Below are positions 1 to 7,903 of a stretch of 64,000 nt of DNA, piece after piece. The position numbers and the translations under genes are program-made. The notes below the pieces were generated by a model, which ran no database searches, was not told the DNA's origin, and saw nothing but the letters and a program-made list of their open reading frames with translations. Origin of the DNA: Streptomyces cupreus (GTDB taxonomy: Bacteria > Actinomycetota > Actinomycetes > Streptomycetales > Streptomycetaceae); contig NZ_JACMSF010000001.1 of assembly GCF_014257025.1 (NCBI RefSeq), positions 186,001-250,000 on the forward strand, in the 5' to 3' direction. Every line of letters begins with the position of its first letter. Within the stretch, counting starts at the first letter, position 1.

Positions 1-811
1 CGATGGTGACGGCGAGGTGGCTCCACTGGTTCAGCGGGAGCGCGGCGGTGCCGTTCAGGCCCTGCTCGGCGCCCGGGCCCGAGGTGGTGATGGCGAACCG
101 CGGTACGCCGTCGGCATTGCGGGCGGCCAGGTACATGTACCGGGTGGTGTTGTCGCCGAAGTCGAAGACCCGGGCCCAGTTGCCGTCGTGGGTGGGCTTC
201 ACCCACGCGGACAGGGTCACCGCGGATGTGCCGCCGAGGACGCCGGAGGGCAGGTCGACGTACTGGTAGGAGCCGCGCACGTTCTCGGCGGCCGTACCGA
301 ACCTCCCTGCTGTGCTGAGCACGACCGGGTCCTTGCGCAGCGCCTCGCGCACCTCGGTGAGCGCGCCGACCATCGTGCGGAGTCGATCGGCGAAGACCTG
401 CTCGCCGGTGCCGGCCCAGGCCTGGGCGAGCATCGTTATGAAGTGGCCGGTGTAGTGCCCGCGGAGATTGCCGTTGGCCTCCCCGTCCAGGCCCTCCCAG
501 CCGCCGGGGGCGACCGCGTCTGCGGTGGGCAGACCGGCGTTGGCGCGGAAGACCTGGAGCAGCCGGTTGACGTCGTAGCCGCGGGCGTGGTCGAGCATCA
601 GTTTGCGTTTGTCGGCGAAGACGCCCTGGCCGAGGGTGACTTGGTCGAGTGCGAAGGGCTGTACGGTCCAGGCGGCCGGGGCGGCCGTGGCGGCTGGTGC
701 CTCGGCAACGGCCGCCGCGGCGCGGGCCGTTGGGGCGAGGGAGACCGCGGGTGCGGCCACGGCGAGGGCCGCGGTCTGGAGAAGGGATCGTCTGGAGAGG
801 GGCGGTGCCAT
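1..811 (-). CDS. GH127-like (beta-L-arabinofuranosidase domain) secreted hydrolase with inserted LamG domain, 3' end outside window
   Basis: The frame starts at ATG 811 and stays open to the window edge, so only the first 270 codons are visible. The N-terminus carries a twin-arginine signal (SRRSLLQ, then a hydrophobic Ala-rich stretch ending in ARA), which indicates Tat export. Residues about 50-150 contain the motif GWEGLDGEANGNLRGHYTGH, typical of the DUF1680/GH127 family that removes L-arabinofuranosyl residues from plant polymers. From about residue 165 a LamG/concanavalin-like segment begins (SYQYVDLP, VTLSVWVKPT, then WSHLAV), a known insertion in Streptomyces members. The family call is firm; the substrate is inferred. 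Confidence 0.8.
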   Translation of the reverse strand, partial: MAPPLSRRSLLQTAALAVAAPAVSLAPTARAAAAVAEAPAATAAPAAWTVQPFALDQVTLGQGVFADKRKLMLDHARGYDVNRLLQVFRANAGLPTADAVAPGGWEGLDGEANGNLRGHYTGHFITMLAQAWAGTGEQVFADRLRTMVGALTEVREALRKDPVVLSTAGRFGTAAENVRGSYQYVDLPSGVLGGTSAVTLSAWVKPTHDGNWARVFDFGDNTTRYMYLAARNADGVPRFAITTSGPGAEQGLNGTAALPLNQWSHLAVTI

Positions 812-851
812 GTGTGCTCCTCCACGAGTCCACGTCGTAATCTACAGGTGG

Positions 852-863
852 TCGATATATCGA
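852..863. promoter_or_regulatory. Palindrome TCGATATATCGA upstream of the GH127-like gene
   Basis: A perfect 12-bp AT-rich palindrome lies about 40 bp upstream of ATG 811, in otherwise GC-rich DNA. Its place and symmetry suit an operator for a sugar-responsive repressor, possibly overlapping the minus-strand promoter. The regulator is unknown. Confidence 0.4.
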
Positions 864-943
864 ACGCTGTGCGAATAGTCGACCAGACGATAGGAACGGG
901 GCGCGTGGGGGTCAACGGGTCTGGAGCGGTCAGTTCCGGCCGT

Positions 944-1702
944 TCAGTCGGAAGAGACGCTCGGGATGTTCGTGGCGACCTTGTTCACGGGCGCGATGAG
1001 CAGCCATATCGCGGCCAGGGCGACGAGTGCGCCGGCCCAGATCTCGTAACTGCCCGACAGCCACGGCACGGAGAGCAGGAACGGCACCCCGTAGACCCTC
1101 AGCCAGCCCACGGCCCCGCGCGGTGTCCAGCACTCCTCCGTCTCGGCGCCGAAGCCGACGGACAGACCGCCGATGATCCCGCCCATGAGCCCGGTCAGCA
1201 GCAGAGCGCCCCCGGTCAGCGGCCAGCGCACCACGGGCACCCACTTCTCGATGTCCTCCAGCGACCCGGCGGCGCCAAGACCCATGACAAGACCGGCGAT
1301 CGGGACGCCCATCAGGACCAGGTTCGCGATCCGCAGCGTGTTCCACAGCCACTCGGGATCGCCCCAGCCGTCGGGTGCCAGACCAGCAACCCTCGGCGGT
1401 TCACTCCCGGCGTCGGCGATCATGCCGCCGCGCAGCCATCGCGCGGCCCGCCACAACAGCACCGCCCACAGCACCCCGCAGGCCAGCGCCGCACCACCGA
1501 CCGCCAGCGCCTGCCGCAGCCCGGCCGGGTCGGGCTGCCACCACAGCAGGCCCCCCGCCAGCCACCCGAGCAACACCGCGGCACCCGCGGCCAGTCGGGC
1601 GGCCATGGTGAACAGTCGGCCGGTCCGCTCCGCACGTTCACGGCTCGTGTGCAGTCGTCTGAGCTGATAGAGGTGGATCAGCTCGCCTTGCCGCGCCTTC
1701 AT
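944..1702 (-). CDS. Multi-pass membrane protein of unknown function
   Basis: This 252-residue protein has about six hydrophobic segments (for example LAAGAAVLLGWLAGGLLWW, then ALACGVLWAVLLW, with others near the C-terminus) and a basic N-terminus with RRLHTSRERAERTGR. ATG 1702 is chosen; an upstream TTG at 1741 would add 13 residues but has no better start signal. I do not recognise a family. It lies alone, downstream of and on the same strand as the decayed HAD gene. Membrane location is clear; function is not. Confidence 0.65.
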   Translation of the reverse strand: MKARQGELIHLYQLRRLHTSRERAERTGRLFTMAARLAAGAAVLLGWLAGGLLWWQPDPAGLRQALAVGGAALACGVLWAVLLWRAARWLRGGMIADAGSEPPRVAGLAPDGWGDPEWLWNTLRIANLVLMGVPIAGLVMGLGAAGSLEDIEKWVPVVRWPLTGGALLLTGLMGGIIGGLSVGFGAETEECWTPRGAVGWLRVYGVPFLLSVPWLSGSYEIWAGALVALAAIWLLIAPVNKVATNIPSVSSD

Positions 1703-1761
1703 CGGCGCAGGCCGAGGGCGTTGAGTATCCGGGACACGCAATCATGACCAGCGAGACCGGC

Positions 1762-2141
1762 TCAGGGTTGCCCGGCACCGGCCGGCCACTCGTACGCCGC
1801 CCGCGCCGTGAACTCCGGCTGACCGCCGCGCAGCAGGAGCCCGGCCGTCGCGAACTCGGGGGCGTCGGCCTGCGCGGCGACGTACGGGATCGCGATGCAG
1901 CGCATCCCGGCCGCGTGCGCGGCGGCGCCCGGGGCGGCGTCCTCCAGGACCACGCAGTCGGCGGGCTCGGCGCCCAGGCGGCGGGCGGCCTCCAGGAAGA
2001 CGTCGGGGGCGGGCTTGCCGTGGTCGAACTCGTCGGCGGAGTTCTTGGCGGCGAGGAGCTCCTCGACCGAGGCCCGCGGTCCATAGCGGGCCTTCCAGTG
2101 CCGCCGAGAGTGCCCATGGGATCCAGCATGCCCAGAGTCAT
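1762..2141 (-). pseudogene. Decayed HAD-family phosphatase
   Basis: The C-terminal half is a clear HAD hydrolase: HGKPAPDVFLEAARRLG, the motif III lysine region, and VLEDAAPGAAAHAAGM, the motif IV acidic pair. The N-terminal half is missing. An ATG at 2141 overlaps the stop of the upstream lrp-type gene (ATGA) and begins MLDPMGTLGG. That resembles a motif I DxDGT in which the second Asp has become Met. This frame does not run into the C-terminal frame: a shift near 2090 separates them, and roughly 100 residues of cap domain are absent. I read it as a translationally coupled HAD gene wrecked by an internal deletion. Confidence 0.65.
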
Positions 2142-2614
2142 GTGCGGGCCGAGCGGCCCACCGACTCCACCAGCGGCAGCAGCCGGTGCGCCACCCGCTC
2201 GCGCAGTGCCACCTCGGTCCGGGTGCGGACCACACCGGGCAGGCTGATCAGCTTCTGGATCACGTCCTCCAGATGCGCGTTGTCACGCGCCACCACCCGG
2301 GTCAGCAGATCCCCGCCGCCCGTGATCGAGAATGCCTCCACGATCTCCGGTACGGCGGCCAGCGCGTCGCCCACGTCGTCCAGGTGGCCCTGGGTCACCT
2401 CGATGTGCACGAACGCGAGGACCGGGTGGCCGAGGGCGCCGGGGGACAGGGTGGGCCCGGTGCCGGTGATCACACCGTCCCGTTCCAGACGGTCGAGCCG
2501 GGCCTGGAGGGTGCCTCGGGCGATCCCGAGGATGCGGGCGTACTCGCGCACGCTGGTGCGCGGCTGCTCCAGCAGCAGCCGCAGGATGCGGGTGTCGAGC
2601 TCGTCCACGGCCAT
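2138..2614 (-). CDS. Lrp/AsnC-family transcriptional regulator
   Basis: The protein has 158 residues, the usual Lrp size. The start begins MAVDELDTRILRLLLEQPR, then a winged helix-turn-helix (SVREYARILGIARGTLQARLDRLERDGVI, residues about 20-50) and a C-terminal RAM ligand-binding domain (VLAFVHIEVTQG, GGDLLTRVVARD). ATG 2614 is chosen because GAGGAG lies 6-7 bases upstream; an earlier ATG at 2635 lacks such a site. It is divergent from the FUSC gene at 2828 and overlaps the decayed HAD gene by 4 bases. It probably controls itself and one neighbour in response to an amino acid; the ligand is unknown. Confidence 0.9.
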   Translation of the reverse strand: MAVDELDTRILRLLLEQPRTSVREYARILGIARGTLQARLDRLERDGVITGTGPTLSPGALGHPVLAFVHIEVTQGHLDDVGDALAAVPEIVEAFSITGGGDLLTRVVARDNAHLEDVIQKLISLPGVVRTRTEVALRERVAHRLLPLVESVGRSART

Positions 2615-2827
2615 CGGGCCGGCCTCCTCGCGCATGGTCCGTTGGCCCGCCCCTGGGCGGCCCCGGACCGAACCGTATGTGCCAATGGCCCAGCCTATTC
2701 GACACGACTTGAGCCAGCAGCCGGGCGGATGCTGCAATGAAACCGTCGATGGCGCTGCGGACCCCGCGGCGCCTTTTTCATGCCATGTCCGAGCAGGGGG
2801 CGGGAAGCAGTGCTGAAGAGGGTGTTC

Positions 2828-4306
2828 ATGGCGCCGGACCCGGGCCGTGCGCGGCTGCGCTTCGCCGTGCGGGCCGTCGTCGGCATCGGTCTCGCGGTCG
2901 TCGTCTGCGGCCTCGCCGGACACTCCCTCGTCGGCGCCGTCACCGGCGGCCTCGCCGCGCTGCTCGCCCTGTTCACGGTCACGGACTCCACGGTCCGCGG
3001 CCAGGCGGTCACCACCGCGCTGCTGCCGCTCGTCGGCCTGCCCGTGCTCGCCGCGGCGGCCGAGCTGCACGACCAGCCGCTCGCCCGCGACGTCACCTTC
3101 CTCGCGGTCGTCGGCGCGGGCGTGTACGCCCGCCGCTGGGGCCCGCGCGGCCACAGCCTCGGCGTCTTCGCGTTCATGACGTACTTCGTGGCGCAGTTCC
3201 TCCAGGCGACCCCGCGCCACCTCCCCGAGCTCTACGCCGCCGTACTCCTGTCCCTGCTCGTCGCCTTCGGCGTGCGCTTCGGACTGTGGTGCTACGAGCG
3301 CCGACTGCCCCCCGCCCCCGCCCTCGTGCCCGCCGCGCCCGGCGGCACCGGCCTCGCCCGGGTGACCACGCGCCAGGCCGTCCAGGCCACCGCCGGAGCG
3401 GGCTTCGCCCTCGTGGTCGGCCAGTTGGTCTCCGGGGAGCGCTGGTACTGGGCCGTCGGCGCCACGTGGTGGGTCTTCGTCAACACCACCTCGCGCGGAG
3501 AGACCCTGGTCCGCGGCTTCCGCCGGGTCCTCGGCACGGTGATCGGCATCGGCCTCGGCCTCGCGGTCGCCGTCCCCGTGGACGGCGCGCCGATCCCCAC
3601 CGCCGTCATCCTGGCCGTCTGCGTCTTCGGCATCTTCTACACGGCCGCGGTCTCGTACACCTGGATGATGCTCTGCGTGACTCTGCTCGCCGAGCTCCTC
3701 TACGGCCTGCTCGGCGTCCTCGATCCCGCGCTGCTGGCGCTGCGGCTCGCGGAGACCGGGGTCGGCGCGCTCGGCGCCGTGCTCGCCGTGCTGTTCGTCC
3801 TGCCCGTCACCACGCACGCCGTCACCGACGCCTGGATCCAGCGCGCCCTGCGCTGCGTCCACGCCGCGACCGCCGAGGCCGCCGCCCGCCTCGCGGGCTC
3901 CACGACGGCCGACCCGGCCTCGCGGGTGGCCGAACTGGAGCAGCTGCTCGGCCGGGTCCGTCTGTCGGTCGCCCCGCTGGTCCACCCACTCAACCCGATG
4001 CGGGGCCGCAAGCGCCGCGCCCGCACGGTGCTCGCCCTGCTCGACGACTGCGCCCGTGAGATCCGCGGCCTGGTCGCGGTGGCCGCCGACCCCGTGGCCT
4101 CCCACGACGCCCGCCTGGCCGCCGCGTGCTGGCGCGTCGAGGCCGCTGTCGAGGCGCTCACCGGCGGTGCGGACATCACCGCTCCCGCCGGGCAGCCGTC
4201 GGCGGCGGAGCCCGCGCTGGCCCATCTGCACGGTCTGGAGCGGGCCCTGGCGGAGCTGGCGACGCCGCTCAGAACGGCCTCGGGCTCCCCGCTGGTCGGC
4301 GCCTGA
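2828..4306 (+). CDS. FUSC-family (fusaric acid resistance-like) membrane protein
   Basis: About 492 residues, with two blocks of transmembrane helices (residues about 15-150 and 190-330) separated by a loop. A soluble alanine-rich C-terminal domain follows. The second block, with RWYWAVGATWWVFVNTTSRGETLVRGFRR, is the FUSC/YccS signature (Trp-rich helix, then the Rxxx-G-RxxGT region). Such proteins are linked to export of aromatic acids or other toxic compounds. ATG 2828 has GAAGAGG 7 bases upstream; GTG 2810 in the same frame is a possible longer start. It is divergent from the Lrp regulator and ends in a hairpin shared with the convergent ArsR-type gene. Confidence 0.85.
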   Translation: MAPDPGRARLRFAVRAVVGIGLAVVVCGLAGHSLVGAVTGGLAALLALFTVTDSTVRGQAVTTALLPLVGLPVLAAAAELHDQPLARDVTFLAVVGAGVYARRWGPRGHSLGVFAFMTYFVAQFLQATPRHLPELYAAVLLSLLVAFGVRFGLWCYERRLPPAPALVPAAPGGTGLARVTTRQAVQATAGAGFALVVGQLVSGERWYWAVGATWWVFVNTTSRGETLVRGFRRVLGTVIGIGLGLAVAVPVDGAPIPTAVILAVCVFGIFYTAAVSYTWMMLCVTLLAELLYGLLGVLDPALLALRLAETGVGALGAVLAVLFVLPVTTHAVTDAWIQRALRCVHAATAEAAARLAGSTTADPASRVAELEQLLGRVRLSVAPLVHPLNPMRGRKRRARTVLALLDDCAREIRGLVAVAADPVASHDARLAAACWRVEAAVEALTGGADITAPAGQPSAAEPALAHLHGLERALAELATPLRTASGSPLVGA

Positions 4307-4320
4307 GGTCCGAGGCGCCG
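4297..4320. terminator. Hairpin between convergent FUSC and ArsR-type genes
   Basis: Arms CGGCGCCT and AGGCGCCG (8 bp) enclose an 8-base loop and contain the FUSC stop codon. They lie exactly between two convergent genes 15 bases apart, as expected for a bidirectional terminator. There is no T-run, which is usual in Streptomyces. Confidence 0.5.
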
Positions 4321-4321
4321 G

Positions 4322-5407
4322 TCAGCGCAGTACCGCCGCCAGCAGGTCGGTGCCCAGTGCCGTCAGGTCGGGCAGATTGAGGGTGTGGCGCACGTAACGG
4401 CCCTGCCGCCGGGCCGTGAGCAGGCCCGCGCGGCGCAGCACGGCGAGGTGGCGGGAGACCTCCGGGGCAGAGAGCTCCCAGGTGTGGGCCAGCTCGCCGG
4501 TGGTGTGCGGACCGCGTGCCAAGGTGCGCAGCAGCCGCAGCCGTATCGGATGGGCGAGTGCCTCAAGGCGCAGGGTGACCGTCTCCAGCGAGACCGGCTC
4601 CGACGGACCCGGCTCGGCCACCGGGTACTGCACCACCGGCTGCCAGCCGGGCGCGTGGACCACCACCAGGTGCGGGCGGTTGAAGACGCTGGGGATGAAG
4701 GTGACCCCGGTGCCGTGCGCGGCGGTCGCCTTGTCCTGGAGCTTGTCCACGACGATGCAGTCGCCGTCCGGGGCGAGGGAGACCGCGCCGGAGACCGAGG
4801 CGAGCGCCGCCCCGACGCCCTGGCGCCTGAGCAGGTCGTTCTTCACCCGCAGATCGGTGGCGAGCCGCACGGCGACGCCCGCCCAGGCGGCGTCGAAGAA
4901 GGCCTCGGCGCACTGTTCGAGGGTGTGGCGCACCCGCGCCCGCACCGTGGCCGGGCCCGCGAGCAGCCGTTCCGCGAAGGCCTCCTGCCGCGCCCCACGG
5001 GCCTGGGCCAGGTCCAGGGCCCGCTCGCGTGCGGCGGCGTCGCTGAGCGGCGACGGAGCGGGGAAGGGGACCCGGTTGCCGCCGCATGTGGTGACGAGCG
5101 CGGCGGTCACAAACGTCTCGTCGTCGATCCGGTCCACGTCGTCCAGCTCCTCGGCGAGGGTCGGCCGAGGCCGGGCGGGGAACAGGAAGTCGGCCTGCGA
5201 GGAACGCCAGAGGAACTCCGCCTCGCGCAACCGCTCGGCCGGCTCCGGCTCAAGACCGGCCCAGACGTCCGCGGCCCAGTCGGCGTGCTGCGGATGATGC
5301 CCTGGCTCGGCCAGCACGTGCAGCATCGCGGTCAGCTCGGCCAGTGGGGAGGCGGCGAACCGCAGCCGCTCGGACGGCAGCCCGCTGATGTCGATCCTCA
5401 ACGTCAT
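4322..5407 (-). CDS. DUF5937-type regulator with C-terminal ArsR winged helix
   Basis: 361 residues. The first about 250 match the Streptomyces DUF5937 layout (start RIDISGLPSERLRFAASPLAEL). The last about 95 form an ArsR-like winged helix (LEALAHPIRLRLLRTLARGPHTTGELA, then SAPEVSRHLAVLRRAGLL, then QGRYVRHTL). No metal-binding cysteine pair is visible in the HTH helix, so it is not a classical metal sensor; the N-terminal part may bind a small molecule. It is divergent from a broken MFS transporter, with an 8-bp inverted repeat between them. It probably repressed that transporter and itself. Confidence 0.85.
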   Translation of the reverse strand: MTLRIDISGLPSERLRFAASPLAELTAMLHVLAEPGHHPQHADWAADVWAGLEPEPAERLREAEFLWRSSQADFLFPARPRPTLAEELDDVDRIDDETFVTAALVTTCGGNRVPFPAPSPLSDAAARERALDLAQARGARQEAFAERLLAGPATVRARVRHTLEQCAEAFFDAAWAGVAVRLATDLRVKNDLLRRQGVGAALASVSGAVSLAPDGDCIVVDKLQDKATAAHGTGVTFIPSVFNRPHLVVVHAPGWQPVVQYPVAEPGPSEPVSLETVTLRLEALAHPIRLRLLRTLARGPHTTGELAHTWELSAPEVSRHLAVLRRAGLLTARRQGRYVRHTLNLPDLTALGTDLLAAVLR

Positions 5408-5446
5408 CCGATCATCATCGCCGCCCGGACGGCCGACGACGCCATC

Positions 5447-5467
5447 GGTTGACGGTGTCCGTCAACC
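5447..5467. promoter_or_regulatory. Inverted repeat GGTTGACG-N5-CGTCAACC, candidate ArsR operator
   Basis: Perfect 8-bp arms with a 5-base centre lie in the 100-base gap between the divergent ArsR-type regulator and the MFS pseudogene. The symmetry and position fit a dimeric winged-helix repressor. The left arm contains TTGACG, which could be a -35 element. Confidence 0.55.
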
Positions 5468-5507
5468 CACGTGCCCGGCCCCGCGGCCGGACGCACCGTT
5501 CGACACC

Positions 5508-6742
5508 ATGGCAACCACCAGCAAGATCCGGCCCCGCGCCCTCGTCCGCGCCTCCGGAGGCCCCCCCTACGCCGTCGCCCTGGCCGTGGACGCGCTCGGC
5601 ACCGGCCTGCTGCGGCCCTTTCTGCTGCTCTACGGGGTGACGGTGCTGAAGCTGTCCGCACCGGCCACCGGTATCGCCATGACGGCCGGCATCGTCGCGG
5701 GTCTGGTGTGCATGCCCGCCGTGGGCCGCTGGCTGGACCGGGGAGCCCGCAGCACCGTCGTGGCGGCGTCGATGCTGGTACGGGTGTTGGGCGTGGTGCT
5801 GCTGCTGGCCACCCCTCAGGGCCACGTCTGGCTGTTCACGGCGGCGGCCCTCTTCCACGGCATCGGCACCAGGCATGGCCCGCCGCCCACGCCGCCCTCG
5901 TGGCCACCGTCGCCCACGGCCGGGAACGCGACGCCGCCCTCGCGGCGGGCCGCGCCCTGCGCAACGCAGGCCTGGGCGTGGGCGCGCTCATCGCCACCGT
6001 GTGCCTGGCGGGCGGCACCACCGCGTTGCGGGCGCTCGCGGCTGCCACCGGCCTCGCCTATCTCGCCGCGGCGGCCTTGGCGTGGTCGGTCCACTTGCAC
6101 GCGCGTCCGGCCGCTGCCGAGGCCCAGGAGGCGGGGGATGTTCCCGCGCCCCGGATGCCCGCCCTACTGGCCGCCAACGTGGTCTACGTCTTCTGCCTCA
6201 ACGTCCCCGAGATCGCGCTCCCACTGGTCCTGGTGACCCAGCTGCACGCCTCCCCGGTGTGGTCGGCGGCCATCTTCGTGGCCAACACGGTGCTGGTGGT
6301 CACCCTCCAGCTCCCCGTCACCCTCCTGCTGTCCCGCTAATCCCGGAGAGCCGTGCTGGCCCTCGCCGGAGTCGTCCTCACCGCCTCCTACCTCGGTTTC
6401 CTCGCGGCCACCTCACTGGGAAACGGCTGGGGCGCCCCGGCCGTCGCCGTGGTGTCCGTGCTCTGCACCATCGGCGAGATCATCTACGCCGGCAGCGCCA
6501 CCGCACTCGTCACCGCCCTCGCCCCGCCCCAGGTCCTGGGCCGCACCCTCGCCCGCTTCGAACTCTCCACAGGGTTCGGCCTCGCCGTCTCCCCGGCGGC
6601 CATCACCGCCCTCGCCCCCCACGGCCCGACCGCCCTGTGGGGCGGCCTCGCCGCTGCGACACTCCTGTCCGCGTCCGCCGTCGCCACCGAGAAGGACGGC
6701 TCCGCCCGGCGGACGTCGCCACATGCGGGTGGCTTGGTCTAG
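5508..6742 (+). pseudogene. MFS transporter broken by a frameshift and a nonsense codon
   Basis: Read together, three pieces give a normal 12-helix MFS protein of about 410 residues. The first runs from ATG 5508 to about 5870. The second is one frame over, from about 5870 to a TAA at 6338-6340. The third continues in the same frame from 6341 to 6742. The conserved loop GRWLDRGAR after helix 2 is in the first piece. The junction near 5868-5874 (around GGCACCAGGC) needs a single-base indel, and TAA 6338 is a plain nonsense codon between LLLSR and SRRAV. Two independent lesions argue for real decay rather than a sequencing error. The upstream ArsR-type regulator is intact. Confidence 0.8.
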
Positions 6743-6803
6743 ACCGCGCTTGATCGACTGCTACCGTCACCACCGGAGGGCACCCGACCGAAAGGGGACA
6801 GTG

Positions 6804-7829
6804 GTGGCAGACGGTGACAGGCGGGCCTTCATCGGGTCGTTCACGGCGGCCGGGGGGCCGGGGATCGTGGTGGCGGCCGTGGACGCCGACGACGGGGCAC
6901 TGACCCCTCTGACCGGCGCGCACGACGTCCCCGACCCCGCCTACCTGGCCCTGGCACCCGACGGCGGCACGCTCTACGCGGTCAGCGAGACGACCGAGGG
7001 AGCCGTGGCCGCGTACCGGGTGAACGGCACAGAGCCCGAGCTCATCGGCCCACCCACCCTCGTGGCCGGCAGCGGCCCCACGCATCTCGCCCTGTACGCC
7101 GGACACGTCCTGACCGCCAACTACGGCTCCGGAAGCGTCAGCGCCGTGCCCGTGCGCCCCGACGGCTCCCTCGCGGGCGCCCCCTCCGCCGTCCTGCAGC
7201 ACACCGGCTCCGGCCCGCACACACCCCGCCAGCAGGGCCCGCACGTCCACCAGGTCCAGGCAGACCCGAGCGGCCGCTGGGCCGTCAGCGTGGATCTCGG
7301 CACCGACTCGGTACGGGTGTGCACCCTGACGGACGGCCGCCTGGAGGTCCACGGGGAGTACGCGCTGCGCCCTGGCTCTGGCCCCCGCCACCTGGCCTTC
7401 CACCCGGACGGCACATACGCGTACGTGATCAACGAACTCACCCCCACCGTCACCGTCTGCCGCTGGGACGCCGCCGACGGCTCGCTGAAGCCGCTGTCCG
7501 AGACGCAGGTGCTGCCGGGCGCCCCGGCGGGCGACGCCTATCCCTCGGGCATCGCCGTCGCGCCCGACGGACGCTTCCTGTGGACCGCGACCCGCGGCGA
7601 GGACGTCCTGTCCGCGTTCGCCGTCGAGGGCGAGGCGCTCCGGCTGCTCGGCACCGTGCCCTGCCGGGGCCACTGGCCCAGAGCCCTCACCGAGGCGGGC
7701 GGCTTCCTGTACGCCGCCAACGAGCGCTCCGGCGACGTGGCCTGGTTCGCGGTGGACCCGGCGTCGGGACTGCCGCGCTACGGCGGCTCCATCGAGGTTC
7801 CGGCGGCGTCCTGCGTGGTCATCGGCTGA
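6804..7829 (+). CDS. Lactonase-family seven-bladed beta-propeller (6-phosphogluconolactonase-like)
   Basis: About 341 residues of repeating blades with signatures such as PAYLALAPDGGTLYAVSE, GSGPTHLAL, GSGPRHLAFHPDGTYAYVINEL and YPSGIAVAPDGRFLW. These match the Pgl/3-carboxymuconate cyclase-like lactonase family, which hydrolyses a sugar or muconate lactone in the cytoplasm. GTG 6804 sits 5 bases after AAAGGGGA; an adjacent GTG at 6801 is also possible. It is followed by a strong hairpin and stands alone. Whether it is the pentose-phosphate enzyme cannot be told from sequence. Confidence 0.85.
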   Translation: MADGDRRAFIGSFTAAGGPGIVVAAVDADDGALTPLTGAHDVPDPAYLALAPDGGTLYAVSETTEGAVAAYRVNGTEPELIGPPTLVAGSGPTHLALYAGHVLTANYGSGSVSAVPVRPDGSLAGAPSAVLQHTGSGPHTPRQQGPHVHQVQADPSGRWAVSVDLGTDSVRVCTLTDGRLEVHGEYALRPGSGPRHLAFHPDGTYAYVINELTPTVTVCRWDAADGSLKPLSETQVLPGAPAGDAYPSGIAVAPDGRFLWTATRGEDVLSAFAVEGEALRLLGTVPCRGHWPRALTEAGGFLYAANERSGDVAWFAVDPASGLPRYGGSIEVPAASCVVIG

Positions 7830-7843
7830 CCCGGCGCATGACG

Positions 7844-7876
7844 AAGGGCCCGCTCCGTCGCGTGGAGCGGGCCCTT
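7844..7876. terminator. Bidirectional terminator hairpin
   Basis: Arms AAGGGCCCGCTCC and GGAGCGGGCCCTT form a perfect 13-bp stem with a 7-base loop. Flanking A and T residues on the two sides suit convergent termination of the lactonase and CbiX-like genes. Confidence 0.8.
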
Positions 7877-7903
7877 TCGTCGTGCCGTGAGCGTGGCCGG
7901 GCC

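Noticed and set aside
17..1747. 576-codon plus-strand open frame over the GH127-like and membrane genes
   Set aside because: Both genes on the minus strand have clear domains, and the region between holds a palindrome, not coding sequence.
2615..4231. Long open frame on the minus strand opposite the FUSC gene, apparently joined to the Lrp gene
   Set aside because: It is the antisense of a clear membrane protein, and its product is low-complexity Gly/Arg/Asp-rich. This is the usual artefact of GC-rich DNA; the Lrp domain begins only at 2614.
4322..5407. ArsR-type protein as an arsenic or metal sensor
   Set aside because: The helix lacks the cysteine pair needed to bind metal, and a large DUF5937 part precedes it.
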